In this document: positions 51,907 through 64,000 of the stretch, piece by piece
How the letters are laid out: the number at the start of each line of letters is the position of its first letter
Numbering within the stretch: the stretch's first letter is position 1
NCBI RefSeq assembly: GCF_017562075.2
Contig: NC_054085.1
Coordinates: 17,622,222 to 17,686,221 of the forward strand
Direction: 5' to 3'
DNA: 64,000 bases
Source of the DNA: Anopheles merus
Taxonomy: Eukaryota > Arthropoda > Insecta > Diptera > Culicidae
Made by a program: the position numbers and the translations under genes
The notes under the pieces: model-generated
Told to the model about the DNA's origin: nothing
The model's input: only the letters and a program-made list of their open reading frames with translations
Database searches by the model: none

Positions 51907-52426
51907 GTACGTATTAGCCCGGGCGCACCTGCGGAAAGGTAATGCTTTCGGAGAAGAGGATTTTCTCCTTTCGCCTCTCGCTGCTGCTTGAGGGCCTGCT
52001 TGCTAAGTGTTTGGCTGTTTGGTTGCTCCCAGCAGTGCAAGAGCACTAATTTCCGCACACTCCCGGAGGGTTGCTGAGGGCCATTTTCTCTCTGTCCGGG
52101 TTGGTGGCGCAGCGAACTGGAATGTACCGGAGCTTATGAACACACACACACAGACACTCGTACACACACACTCTATGGAATGGAAATTTTCACTAAAGCA
52201 CCTACACTCGCACGTACACGCACCACTAAGTAGCACTAAGGAAGGGGGGGTTGAGCATAAAGAGAGGAAGAGAAAGAAAAACCATTAAAAACAAATAAAA
52301 AATCACCTTCGCCAGCTGTGTGACATTCCTCCGCTTTTCCTGTCCATGATGACCGTTTAAGCCTTGAGGCAGCTGGCTGGGAAAAGGGACACTCCCAACA
52401 CTCGACACTCCCGAAGGACACAAATC

Positions 52427-52434
<8 letters not shown>

Positions 52435-52467
<33 letters not shown>
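52435..52467. repeat. (CA)n microsatellite, about 33 bp
   Basis: ATACA followed by an uninterrupted CA run, about 530 bp downstream of the putative exon at 51786-51906. Confidence 0.97.
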
Positions 52468-52470
<3 letters not shown>

Positions 52471-55400
52471 TGGGACCGGATGATCTTCAGGGCTTTTGTT
52501 TTTCTTCGAGACTATTATTTGCGCTCTCGCGCGCCTTATTTGAGCCCGGCCATTGTTTGTGGTGCCGGCCTGTGTTTGCTTTTGTTTTCCCGACCCCTGA
52601 CGCTGTTCTGTTTCGTTTTGTTTCGTTTTTTTCCCCCGCTTTTCTAAAGAGCATTTATGTCTCGCCCCGGTAGTACACTCAAACGCGGCCAAACCTCTTT
52701 CATGCTAATCTCCGCCCGGCCCAGGAGCTTTCGCCACGGGAGTGAAGGTATGCGGGACACAGCGCACACAGCACACGATTGTTAAACGGTGCTAAAGTGT
52801 CCGTCCGTTTATTATGCCTTCTGATAATTTGTCTCACTTGCAGTTGTCGAGAGGCGATTCTTTTTTTTTGCATTTGCAAACACACGCAACGCTTGGAGTT
52901 GCTGTTTTTCCTGCGTTCTTCAAACGCGACTGTTGCTTCGATTGCTAGCCGGCTTTGTGCGGAATGAAAGAGCGATAGAGAGAGAGATAGAGCGGGTGTA
53001 TGTGTACGGTGAAAATTTATGATGATTTAGTTGCAACAACAGTAGTTAGACGTAGAGTACGCTGGAGGAGATCCTACAACAGCTGGTTGATTGTTTTTTT
53101 CTTTAGTTTTTGCTCGTTTCTTGTTCTGAAGTCCTGAACTCGCAACGCTTTGTTCCTACATGCATACATGCAAGAGTGTTTTTTTTTTTGGTTCGTTTCC
53201 CTTAGCTCGTGTGCTTTAATACATTTACAACCGTTTCTGCCGGCAACGGTGAACTCGGCTGGACTTACCGGCGAGCAGTTTTGCCTTCCGGTTGCCGGTT
53301 ATAGCGCGCCGGTTTGCGGAATAATTTGGCACGAACTTCCCCATCGTTATCAGCAGTTTAAATGCATTAACCTAGAAAAAAAGTGCCCCAAAACACACAT
53401 ACATACATTCCGACGCGTACCAATACACACACACACAGACACACAGAGGCGTTAGTCGTCGTGCCGTCTGCAGCGGATGTGCCTTAATATCGCCTTCGGA
53501 ACGTGGCGATGATTGTAGGGAAATAAAGCCCGCCGCGGACTGTAAAACCGATGGGTGAAAATGAAACAAAAGGAAGACAAAAAGAAGAAACGCTCACGCT
53601 AAAGACACTGCCGAGAACATTAATGGGGAAGAATTATGATATCGTACTGTCACATCGCGACCCGCCGGAGGCCTCGGTGACCTCGGTCGTGTGACGGTAG
53701 TTTGGGAAGAGATTTAAGGTTCCCTAATTTTATTTCTTCGCCGTCGTGCAGTTTTTTGAAGCGTAATAACAAAATGAAAGGACCGCGAAAGCCTTGTACG
53801 CGACAGCACGGTACGCTATCGATCTTCTGGGGGGGTTTTTTTGTCTGTGTTGTTTTGAACACTTTTTTTTGCTGCTGCTCAAATTAAAGACTCGCTAAAT
53901 CGTTCATGTTTTACACGTTCACTTGTTGTCGTAAGCCGACTGCTTACCGAGTGAATGATTGTTTGTAGCCACTTGGCGTGGCGTATCTTGGTCTCAAATG
54001 GTTCAAAAACATGGCACCAACACCCCAACCAACCGAAGCGTTGAAACACACAATGCAAGGTACGAGCTTAAATCTTTCGCAGGAGCGTCCGAATGTTTCC
54101 GCTTCTGTTTCGGCCCAAGCTGCCGAGGAATGCTTGGGACGACGCTTCAGCATTTTAATCATCCGCGCTTTCGGGAAGAATTTAATAACCGAGCCGGGGC
54201 CGGAGATAATCTTAAGCACGTGCTGGAGGAATTTATTGCGTAGGCCTCCGTTTTGCCGCCAAAACGCTGGACGCTGGCCAAAATCAAAAGATGGCTATTT
54301 GAGCAAAAAGAGAAACACATACATACAAGTGTCTCGAGCGCGCCTGTACACACTGTTTCGTGGGCCAGATCGTCGGGAAAAGGTCGCCAAAGTGGGATGC
54401 AGATTCTTTGCTGCTGGACGCGAAGGAATTTTATAAAGCTGTGTGAGTGTTTTTTTTGTAAATATTTAAAAAAAATCCGATTGCTGTTTCTGCGACCCCA
54501 AGGATGGTGAAGAAAAAAGATAGATTTATTAAAATTACCAAAAACATGGAACATTGGAATGTCTTAAATGCTCATTAAACTGCGTAATTTCGGAGTATAG
54601 CCTTGTTTAGTGTAAAAAATTAGCTTTCAATTTTCAGTTTTTATCTGTTTTGCCTGCATGGTTACATATAAGACTTTTCCCTTTTTTCTGCTTTAAAAGA
54701 TCACCCAATTTGATGAAATAAAAGATGATGAAACGTTGTTTTTCCTATTTTTCTACAAAAAAAGGGCTCTGTTATAAAAGACAACAAAAGTGTCTGAGAG
54801 ATTGCTGCAATGTTCGGAGAGATTTCGAATATTGTTAGTGCCAACATAGCTTTAATTAGTGTTCGCTCAAAATGGAAAGTAAAATAGCAAGTTTGTCGTT
54901 AATATACATTTGAATCAAGATTGCTGGCCTACCAGTATCGACAATATGTTCACATAATTTCAACAGACTACGTTTAACGTTTCCCCCGAAGCGGGAAATT
55001 AAATCACTCAATGAACCAGTGGTGCTTCCACTTTGCACACCACTCAAACTAATCTACTAAATTCACCTTGTTAAATCGGCTCATTAATTGGAGCATGTTG
55101 AACAAAGTCGCAACTTTCCAGGCACTCGCTTAGCGTCAAATTTAGTGTGGCTCAGCCGCCGAAGGAAGAACCTTGAAAGGCAATAAATTATGAATCAGAG
55201 CCAAACCCGGTCGGCCTTTTCTTTTCGGAAGCGGGCCCGGGCCCGAGTATTTACACCCGGGCTTAAAGCGGCCTTTCGGCTGAGTAATCTTCCTTCCGGG
55301 ATACATGGAAACACCATTGTCCTTCCCAGTAATCAACATTCCATAACCTCGCACTCCACATCGCTGCTCCCACCCCCCGTTGTGCCGATGTGCCATTTGA

Positions 55401-55489
55401 GGCGAATGAAAGTCAATGAATTTCCGCAATTTGCCATCTAATCCATTTCCGTCCTCTTTGAACTACCTACACTTGCTTGCCTTGTGTCC

Positions 55490-55494
<5 letters not shown>

Positions 55495-55531
<37 letters not shown>
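55495..55531. repeat. (GT)n microsatellite, about 36 bp
   Basis: Uninterrupted GT run followed by GGATGG. Confidence 0.97.
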
Positions 55532-55532
<1 letters not shown>

Positions 55533-56679
55533 ATGGTGGTGCTTGGCTAGGATTAAAATTGCACACCCGCACACGCTGTCTTTGACGCGGAGAGAGTGAG
55601 GGACCGTTTGAACGAAGGAATCAATCGGGGATCGGGCCTCTCGCATAGCCGATCACAGACGCAACTTACAAAGTCCGACACTTACACCACTAATATTGGG
55701 AAGGGAGAGAGAGAGATGGCAGAGGACGGTGAGAAGGACGAAGAAAAAAGACAAGAAAAAACACGCACACAGCCCGGAATAGAAAGCTGGGGGACGAGCG
55801 CAACCGTCACGCTACGTCGGAAGTTAGCCGTAGGAAGCAATTTGCTAACGCTTGAACAATTCGCAAAATCCACTCCACCGTGTGCAGCAGTAAATGATGG
55901 GCACGTGGCTGACTGTGCGGGGCAGCGGAAGGACCTCTGCCATCTGCAGTGTGCAGTGTGTTTCCCCCCCCCCCCTCCCCCGCTGCTACGAGAGCCGCTT
56001 CTCCGTTTTGAAGAGGAGGTTTTATCGGCCGGATTAAAGTGTGTGACTGTCCTTTGGCGATGCAAGGCGCGATGGGGCGAGGGGCGAGCAAGGCAAGCTT
56101 CATTTCGGTTGGCGTATTTATCCAACAAGCGACCGAAGCGGCGTGTGTAAATTCATTATTTTCCACACTAACAAGCGCACACCCGAGAGCAGGGGCGCGT
56201 GTACGTGCGTGCGAATTTTGTCACGCCGGTATGAAAATTTGCAAAACAGGGAAAGCTGGCCTCACTAGCGGGTAACGAACGATTACTGGGGGTAAGTTAG
56301 CGGTGGTTTGGTGGAAGGGTTTTCTTGGGAAGGGCGATTGAAGAGCGTTCTCGAAGGGTTTATATCCGTATTTGCACTAAACGGTACGCACAAAGCAATC
56401 AGAGCGTTCGAGTGTGTCGGGGATTTCCTTTTTTCTTCTCTTTTTTTTGTGCTGAAATGTGTGTGAATATTGTTATTTTTTATCTGCAGTGCCATTAAGT
56501 GTCTTTAATGGCCTGATACAGTTTGTCTGCGAAAGAAGAACATCACTCATAGTAAACGGTTTGAAGAAGAGTGAAACAAGTCTGAAATAAGGGGTTTTTA
56601 TTCTAGGGGTTTTATTCTTTGCTTCAAACTTACTTCAGATTTTTTTCAGCTTGTCAAACATAAACAATTACAGCAATTA

Positions 56680-57004
56680 TCCGCAGTACGCGATACTCGA
56701 TGTACGCGAATTCGCAGTACGCAATTCCTCTTAATTTGACAGCTCCATGTGTTTTTGTAAATATTTAAATTTTTTGAAATATTTTATGCTCCTTTTGAAT
56801 TTCCTTTATGTTTTTAAAGCATTTTGCTTTGAATTTGTGCAACGGATACCTGTTTTACAACAAAATACTTAAATGCAAAACTCTGTGGCGATATTTTTCA
56901 ACCCTCGATCCAGTAGTGTAAACTATTTTTCCATAGGAAACTGCTGTACGCGAAAACTCGAGATACGCTATTGGGCTCGGTCCCGTACGATAGCATACAT
57001 CGGA
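56680..57004. mobile_element. TA-flanked MITE candidate (Tc1/mariner-like size and ends)
   Basis: It starts TCCGCAGTACGC and ends GCATACATCGGA, an imperfect inverted repeat, with TA on both sides (56678-56679 and 57005-57006). Both ends carry repeated GTACGCGA/ATACGC units (CAGTACGCGATACTCGATGT on the left; TGTACGCGAAAACTCGAGAT on the right). The interior is AT-rich and non-coding. Confidence 0.55.
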
Positions 57005-58388
57005 TAATGATTGTATGCTTGCATTTTTCCACAAAGTGTACATATTTTATCAAGAAAGATTAAAAACTGCTTCTTTCTGCTTCTAAAAATTTACAATAAG
57101 ATTGAACAACTTAAAATATTCTTTTGAACTTTTTTTAAAGTAATAAAAACACCGATAATGCAATGTAAATGAGTAACTTAAATGAGAAGTTTGAAAAATG
57201 TTTGGAATTTATTTGTTTTTTTTTTTTATTCAACCAATACTTTCAATAAAATTGATAGCCTTTGAAGCAAATCCTTCACAACACAGTCACAGATACAAAA
57301 CTGCCCGCACTTGTCGGATTCAATCATACTGGGCCAGCATTTCGATCGAAATCCGATTCAACCCGTGAATTGCTGGGCTGATTTGAAAGAGAATTTAGCT
57401 TCTGTCCCGGTACCTGTCGATGCACCAAAGCTCGACAGTGTACAGTGCTTATCTGAACCGTTTGGATGCATTGCATTCGTTAAGGTTTTAGAGTTTGAAA
57501 AGTGAAGGTAGAGTATGCTGCTTTGAAATTGTAAGTCCTTTTTTCTTCTTAGAAAAACAACACCTCCAAGCTGACAACATCTCTAGTATCACCATCGGTC
57601 ATTCATCTCACTGGTATGCGCAATCAGAGATCGGTTACCGTGTGGGTTGTTTGTGTGATACTTAAAGCTCGGTGTTGGCAACTTCAATACAAACACAGAG
57701 TGTAGCTCTTCTTCTAGGACGATAGGAAATTATGTGTTGTACCTTTGTCCCTTTAAAGCGCTACAAACAATCTCGTGCCGTACTGCCCACAATTGCAACC
57801 TAGCTGGCGTGCACAAGTTCTAGGATGGAGTTAATTTCGCCCTGCACATTTCCCCGCGCCATCCAATACAAATGAATGTTTTCCCAATTTTTGGTTCACC
57901 TCAAAACCAATTCCACTGAATAGTTTTACGACCCCAAAGCTGCAACTCTTCCCACAGCTCAAAAATACACTGCCGAGCCATCTCTAAACGCCGGCCAAAT
58001 TTCTTGCGCGCTAAGTTGTGCTTCCTCTCTTTCCTGCTCTCCGATACGCTCTACAAAACTAACTAACTTTTCCTGTTTCTCTGCAATGTTTGCTACGGCG
58101 CACTTTCTACATTACACTGCAGCTTGGTCGACTCCCAAAAAGCTCCCTCCACTTCCCTTTGCCAAAAAAGGTTGCAAGGAAATCAGTAAGGAGCAACTTT
58201 TAATGGTGCTTGGGTGGTAGTAGCTGTGCTGGTGGTGGTGGTGCTGCTGCTGGTGGTTCGATTTCTCTGGAACACAAAATTGCACACTGACCAGAAGTTA
58301 GAGCTTGGCGAAAGAAAACTTTCATTAAATGATAAGAGCCCGCTCCTTGTTTGTCCTCTTGCGCTCCAGTTTCCATCGTGCTCCACCT

Positions 58389-58410
58389 CCCCCCCCCCCC
58401 AAAAAAAAAA
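58389..58410. repeat. (C)12(A)10 compound homopolymer
   Basis: Twelve cytosines directly followed by ten adenines, within a C-rich strand context. It creates spurious open frames on both strands. Confidence 0.95.
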
Positions 58411-61400
58411 CCACCCGAAAACCGGTAATGAGGCATTCTTGTTCTCGAGGACGCTGGGCATTTTGAAGATGTTTGTCTAGCGCTCCGGAAGAAAGCTCCG
58501 AAGGGTAGAGGTACGGTGTCTTCACCCTGTTCAACATTGATGGGCCCAATGGATAGCCTTCCCCAACTCCATTCCTGGTATCGGTATCTTGTGAACGGCG
58601 AATCATTACCGGTAATGATTGGGTATTTTTTTGTTGTGTTCGGTTGCCATTTTCTATTCACGATGACTTCCGGGAGGAGGAATATTGGCAGTTTGGTGGA
58701 TTTTTTTGGTGAGCTTTTCTCTGATTAGCGTACATGTTGGTTTGGCAAGTGGTAGCCTGTAGATGCATCATACTTTAGAATGCCTGCAGGATGGGAAATT
58801 TGCATGTTTACACATCGATGGAAACGTCATTATCGTACCATTAAAAAAGGGCATTCTTAAGGATGCTTAATGCACATTATTTAATGAGCTTTACTTCTCT
58901 GATGTAGGGCATTTCAACAGGAGGACGAAATGATGGAATTAGGTCGCGTTATCTTAAGTGTAGAAGAAACGATAAGCTTAAAATATAGCTCTTGATTATT
59001 GTAGTGAATTTACCATCAACAGCAAGTTTTACATCTTCCAATAGAATAAGTAAACAATCATTTTCTTTCAAGCTGTTCCAATATTTCCAGCCTTCCATCA
59101 AAAAACTCACGCCCCTTTCAAATGCCTTCGCAAATAGCGGGGGCATGCGTGTGTGATGCGTGAAAAATCTAATTTTTCCATCCATTTTACCCCACTGATC
59201 GGATTTAATGCGTATCGACACACGGTCTTTGACGAGCCCGGCAATCTGTTTGACGGGCCCCGGCACTGATGAACGAACCACTCCACATAAGCCCCTCCTC
59301 ACAATCCAGCGCACAAACAAATGAACGCGCACAGCCCATAGAGAGCGTAGCATATGCTTGAACATAAAAGCGGCCTAGTAGACAGAAATTGAAAGGTGTA
59401 AAACTGGTGGGGCTCCCGTGGCTCCGTTGGTTGTGAGGGTTTTTTTGGGGGATTTTTTTTTTATACATTCATTTCATTTCTCCCCGGCCATCGCCTCAAT
59501 TTACGGAAACATAATCAAACGTAATTGAATTTTTACACTCATCCATGCAATTGGGGCTGGGCGGGTAAAACCTCTTTCGCCGCCGTGGAAGGTACGGCAC
59601 GCTTGAAAGTTTCCTTGCCGAGGCTAGCGGAGAGAGAGAGAGAGTGAGTTGCTGTCCATGGTGGGGATCGTTTGGGATCGTTAGGAAAAATGCTGCATAC
59701 ACTATCCAACGACGACTGACGACGACCCCGATTTTTGGGGCAACAGACAAGCACACACACACACACACTCACACATACACCACAACGGTCTGAAAGGGGG
59801 TTAGATCCAATCAAATAGGTATATCCTCGCGGCCCGACGCTTCTTCATCCTGAAGCGAAGAACGTCTTCCCGAAGCAGCAGCGTGCCTGAGTCTTTGGCG
59901 CGGTGTCGTCTTGTTTTGCTTTTTTGGCTGAGCCTCCTCAAAAACCCTGTCACGGCACGACCGACTCAGAGACAGCCACCCGAAGCCTTCAAGGCTAAAG
60001 CCGGGCTATGAAAAGAGCCACGGTGTGATTTGGCGGCGTGCGGCAGCTTTCTGAAAGTTTATCAAAAAAGAGAAAATGCTCGGAAAGTTCAGGGCGCGCG
60101 AAATGTCACGAGATCACGCGAGAGACACACAAGCCAGCCGACCTGAGGTGAAGACGGGCGCGACTGGTGCAAACGTTGGGAGGCAATTGATTAAACAAAT
60201 ATTTTGCTTATGAATTATGTCAACGATTTGCACCCCTCAAAAATGGTGGCGGCAGTGCTTTTGGCAGTGCCGAATGTGGCTGAGCTGGGCAAGATTTTGG
60301 GACCGTCTTTGAATCAATTCAAGCAGTCCAGGAAATAGGAAATACTCTTCAATGGTAAATCCTTTTAAGTTCCCTTCCAAAAAAGTACCCTCCGTAACGA
60401 AACGAAATGTTGAAATGAAAGCCTGAGCATCTTCAAAAGATAAGCTGAGCGGAAACGCTCACCTTTAACACTTCGCTTGATGAGCGACAGCAAATATTGA
60501 TTAATTTCATTTTAACACCATTTGCCGGAATTCGAAGGGCTTCTCAACGCGGTGCCGAAGCGACGCGAGACCACCTCGCGACACCATTATCGGGAGTGAA
60601 AACTTCTTTTGAATTAAGTACCTCCGACCTTTTATGGTTAATTTCACACTCAATAAGGCTCTCCTTTGGCAAACAATCAATCGGCATAACGATGTCGAGG
60701 AGTTTGATTGATTATGGGTAGCGCGGGGCCGTGGTGTGTCGGTCGAGCGAATCCACACCGAACCTTACTGTGCGCCGTGTCTGTGACTGGTCCGTAACGT
60801 AGCGTAACACAACCAGTCTTCTGCAGAGAGGTCGTTCTTCAAATGGCAGCGAAGCTGACAATCCAGACGGGGTGCGGCAGGGGTTTGCCGGTGGATTGTG
60901 GAAAGTTTGCGGAAAACTTGCGGAGCAGAAACAAAGTTTAGCAAGAGCGGGGCAAGTCGCCTTCACTGGCAGAAGCATTCCGGAGCGCAGCCGAGAAAGC
61001 ACACCGGGCGAAAGTCGTATTTTGTGAAATGTGTTTTCAGCTGGAACGAAGCTGAAAATAAAACACGCCGGTGTGGTGATCGTCCGACGGTGTGTGTGTG
61101 TAGTGGCGCTGCAAAACCCACCGCCAAAGCGCAATCAACAGTGAAGTGTTGTTTCGATGTTTGGGTTTGTTATGATGATGAACGGCGGCGGGGTACGGGC
61201 TACATAGAACAACCTTGCACAACCATTACTCATCTTTTGATCCCCATCGGCTCTCGGGGGTGATTGTTTCGACGTATTTGATAAGTTTTGCCGCTTTCGT
61301 TTGCACTTTTCGGATTGTTCTCGGTTCTGTGGTTTTGCACACGAAGAAAAGAAGGTGGTTGAAGTTTTCAAAGACCTTCTCCCCCTCTCCCATCCGAAGC

Positions 61401-61756
61401 TCAAGAAAAGCCGGTTTGCGAAAGTAATTTCTTATGATGCAACTTCTTCTGCACGATTGGTTGTACGATGGAGTTTCCTTATAGGATGGTGGAGACTGGT
61501 GGTGGATATTTTAAATTGAGCGACTTGTAACGTTTAAATCAAAACACGTATTGTGTGATGATGTAAATCCACTTCCCTTGGTACTGAATGGTAGCAGTTT
61601 ACAGTATTCTGGTGAGCTGTATGTGTACTTTAATGAGTTTTGAAGGTCAAATTTGTCACTAAAGAGGTTAAAAACCATTGGGTTTTATGACAGAATTTGT
61701 TGAATTTAGTGAAAAATATCAAAATTACACTCAACGGTATGATACACAATTTTAAG

Positions 61757-61952
61757 GCATCATCCATATATTACGTGGTTATTATCCAAAAAAATATTTC
61801 GTATTATTTCTTAGCTTAATCAATAATCATCCATCATTTTGATTGAAGTTGCGCTACAGATAATGTAACTGCACTTATATCTACGTATTGAAAATTGTAG
61901 CATTTTAAAGAGCCTTCCCTCTTCATTGTGGATGGTACGTAATTTATGGATA
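61757..61952. mobile_element. MITE-like element, relative of the one at 1610-2063
   Basis: The left end contains ATCCATATATTACGT (61762-61776) and the right end ACGTAATTTATGGAT (61937-61951), which are reverse complements with one mismatch. The ends resemble the 1610-2063 element (ATCCATCAATTACGT). It is about 196 bp long with an AT-rich, non-coding interior. Confidence 0.55.
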
Positions 61953-62059
61953 ATTACTATTTGGATGTTTAACCTTTGGAAGTTGTTGCTCTCTTCCTGG
62001 ACTTTGTTTGTAGAAATGTGTTTGTCTCATATTTTCATATTTTATACATTTGCTACGAT

Positions 62060-62828
62060 CAGTGCTGCAAAATGTCACTGTCAATCTCATAAAAAAATCT
62101 GACTGAAACAAAATCCATAGCAGCGTCACGTACTCAATTGTGACAATCAGAGGTGATGCTCAGAACGGTTGGTGTGACCAATACATGCTCATGACATGTT
62201 TGCCACCATCGCTTGGTCAGTCACTATGTCACCAATTTTTTTTTTGCTGTGATCAGTTTTGCAAAATGTCACTGAAATAGTCATGACAAATTCCGGCTGA
62301 AACAAAATCATCTTAGCGTCACGAGCTCTTCTGTGAAGATCAGAGGCGAGCCTCAAACAGTTTGTGCGACCATCACATGCTTGGTGACATTGTGTGCAAC
62401 CAACTCTTGTTCAGTCACTTGGTCGCGACATTTTCAGTCGGTGATCATCGCGGATGATCATGGGAGATATGTGGTGCATGCGAGTGGTTCCAAGAAACAA
62501 AATGAGCATGTTTTCTTGCTCTGTTCGACCCGACAGATGATCAAAACAGATAGAGGACGAAAGCATGCTTATTTTGTTGCTAGAGCCCACGTGCCAAGTA
62601 TATTCCAAGAATGTTGTGATTATCACCGACAGAAAATGTCGTGACCGAGTGAGTGGCCAAGAGTTGGGTGTTAAACTAAATGTCACCAACCATGTGATTG
62701 ATTCTCCAAGTGTTTGAGTATCGTCACTGATCGTCTCAGTTGTGTAAGTGTTCTGATTTGAGCTTCGTTTCAGTCATGAGTGTTGATGACTGAAACAGTG
62801 GCATTTGCCAGCACTCATCACAGCACTG
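62060..62828. mobile_element. hAT-like non-autonomous element, copy 2 (769 bp)
   Basis: Flanked by a perfect 8-bp duplication GCTACGAT (62052-62059 and 62829-62836). The ends are CAGTGCTG and CAGCACTG, with a subterminal AAATGTCACTG/AAATGCCACTG match. Inside, a stretch of about 170 bp is duplicated in tandem (about 62070-62231 and 62260-62425: AAAATGTCACTG, GACTGAAACAAAATC, GCGTCACG). A further segment (62413-62455) recurs inverted at 62613-62655. The open frames at 62333-62644 and 62411-62689 are repeat sequence, not genes. Confidence 0.8.
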
Positions 62829-64000
62829 GCTACGATATATCATTGAACCGTGTTCAAATTTTTCACTTCAATATGGTTGGAGTTTTCGATTGGAATTTTA
62901 CAGTAAAGTTAACATTCCTCCAACACATCCGATTTCCCAGGCACAACGAATAAATTTCGCCCGTTGTATTAAATTGTTTCTTCAAAAAATTTACTCCCAT
63001 GCGTTTGCTGTCGATATGTGGACGCGCACATTCCATTCCCTGCACGGCAAAAACACATCGGCACAGCGCAAATACAATAGTCCATTTCACAGCCGTCACA
63101 ATTGCATACAATTGCAGCAATTCCGACAACGTTTCCAGAATAAAAGATGAAGCGCGCGTGTCTGTGCAGAGGGATGAACAAAAACATACAAAAAAAGAAA
63201 TGTCCCAATAGCAAAACCGTGACAAATTTCCTTCCCTGTTTTTAGTGGGCCTCTGAGCCGCCGGGTGCTCTGGCTGTGAGTGCATTAGTGCATTCAGCGG
63301 AAGCATTCGTCAATGCCAGAGTGGAATGTCACTCGTTCGGCTCGAATGGTGTGTACGGGGGAGGGGTGGGCTCAATCTCACCCATTTTTGTCACTCCCCT
63401 CGCTGCGTCAGTCGTCTACGCGAAACGCGAACGGGATAAACCAGCCACCAGTCAAAGGGAACCCAAAACTTTCGCCCTCCTCCCATCCAGCCTGGAACTG
63501 AAATCCAAAACGAGACCCCTCGGGAGAGTGTAGTCTTGCAAACGGTGCGCGCATAGTTTCGTCGCAAGTCAAACATGGAGCACAAGGAAAAATCAACAAA
63601 CACACACACATACACACTGCTCCGATTGTTGGACGACCTGAACGAGCTTCCGATAGGATGCGCCCCAGATGAAAATGGAACGGAATGGGCAGCCGGCCGT
63701 GTTCCACCCGACGACGGTTTCCTCCCTGTACCCAAGTGGGAAAAGGTTTTTGTTTCAATGTTTCTCCATTTTGGCCCATTTTCTTCTTCTCCCTCCCTCG
63801 GTCGATTCTGGTTCAGTGGGCATGTCTGAGGATCGGTGCATTTAGTGGCAGGACAATTGTCCATCATTTTCACCCCACAATGCTCCATCGTTCGCTCCCG
63901 GCCTCCTTCGATCGACTTGCTTTTCCCCCGCGGGACGAGAAGGCGTGCCGGCAGCATCCGCTTATGTCTTTTTTGTTTGTTTGTTCGGGTTTTGTTTTCA

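Larger units (their letters stand above)
51907..64000. other. Non-coding interval with transposons and microsatellites
   Basis: If the frame at 51786 is a real first exon, this is at least partly its intron, since no phase-1 acceptor exon with recognisable protein features was found. It contains a (CA)n at 52435, (GT)n at 55495, a TA-flanked MITE at 56.7 kb, a compound homopolymer at 58.4 kb, a small MITE at 61.8 kb and a hAT-like MITE at 62.1-62.8 kb. No other gene is supported. Confidence 0.5.

Noticed and set aside
60463..60510. Minus-strand MKLINICC... 16-codon frame ending in phase 0 at AAAG|GTGAGC
   Set aside because: Good start context and donor, but the peptide is not a usable signal peptide and there is no link to other exons apart from the phase; chance cannot be excluded.
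62333..62644. 103-codon plus-strand frame
   Set aside because: It lies entirely within the hAT-like MITE; the similar frame on the opposite strand reflects the inverted repeat.
1..64000. CRISPR arrays, operons, ribosome-binding sites, rRNA or intact tRNA genes
   Set aside because: Looked for and not seen; the sequence is eukaryotic in organisation, and the only tRNA-like sequences are SINE heads or remnants.

Overview
This window looks like nuclear DNA of a dipteran insect, most likely an anopheline mosquito. The evidence is short coding exons with consensus GT/AG splice sites separated by kilobase introns, abundant (GT)n and homopolymer microsatellites, and a set of short non-autonomous transposons, including a tRNA-derived SINE with an (AAG)n tail that resembles the SINE200 type I remember from Anopheles. 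No prokaryotic or viral gene organisation is visible. Most of the 64 kb is non-coding.

The one secure gene lies on the minus strand and runs off the left edge. It encodes a cell-surface immunoglobulin-superfamily protein of the lachesin/klingon/DIP ('Wirin') group. From memory it most resembles the Drosophila lachesin-like protein CG7166. Four exons are clear and phase-compatible: 11287-11132 (start of Ig1), 3593-3271 (rest of Ig1 and start of Ig2), 3112-2965 (rest of Ig2) and 816-719 (start of Ig3). The rest of Ig3 and the C-terminus lie outside the window. Further upstream, 29337-29280 is a probable Thr-rich linker exon whose phase joins exactly to 11287, across an intron of about 18 kb. 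A much weaker candidate for the signal-peptide exon is 31455-31390.

Layout: 1-29 kb is Ig-gene exons and introns. The introns hold a MITE with a nested short SINE (1.6-2.1 kb), a PIF/Harbinger-like MITE (4.3-4.7 kb), an old SINE (7.4-7.6 kb), long GT and homopolymer tracts, a hAT-like MITE (26.2-26.7 kb) and a decayed minisatellite (26.8-27.2 kb). The stretch 29-35 kb holds the probable 5' exons and three SINE insertions with clear target-site duplications. The stretch 35-51 kb has no supportable gene. At 51.7-51.9 kb a TATA box followed by an ATG-initiated signal-peptide reading frame and a GT donor suggests the first exon of a divergent plus-strand gene for a secreted or membrane protein; this is unconfirmed. 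From 52 to 64 kb there are microsatellites, a TA-flanked MITE (56.7-57.0 kb), a MITE (61.8-61.9 kb) and a second hAT-like MITE (62.1-62.8 kb) sharing the CAGTGCTG terminus.

I did not find a new multi-gene system. The most useful unexplained signals are the hidden exon(s), the possible secreted-protein gene at 51.8 kb, a SINE-like element of about 125 bp present twice with perfect duplications, and the pair of hAT-like elements.
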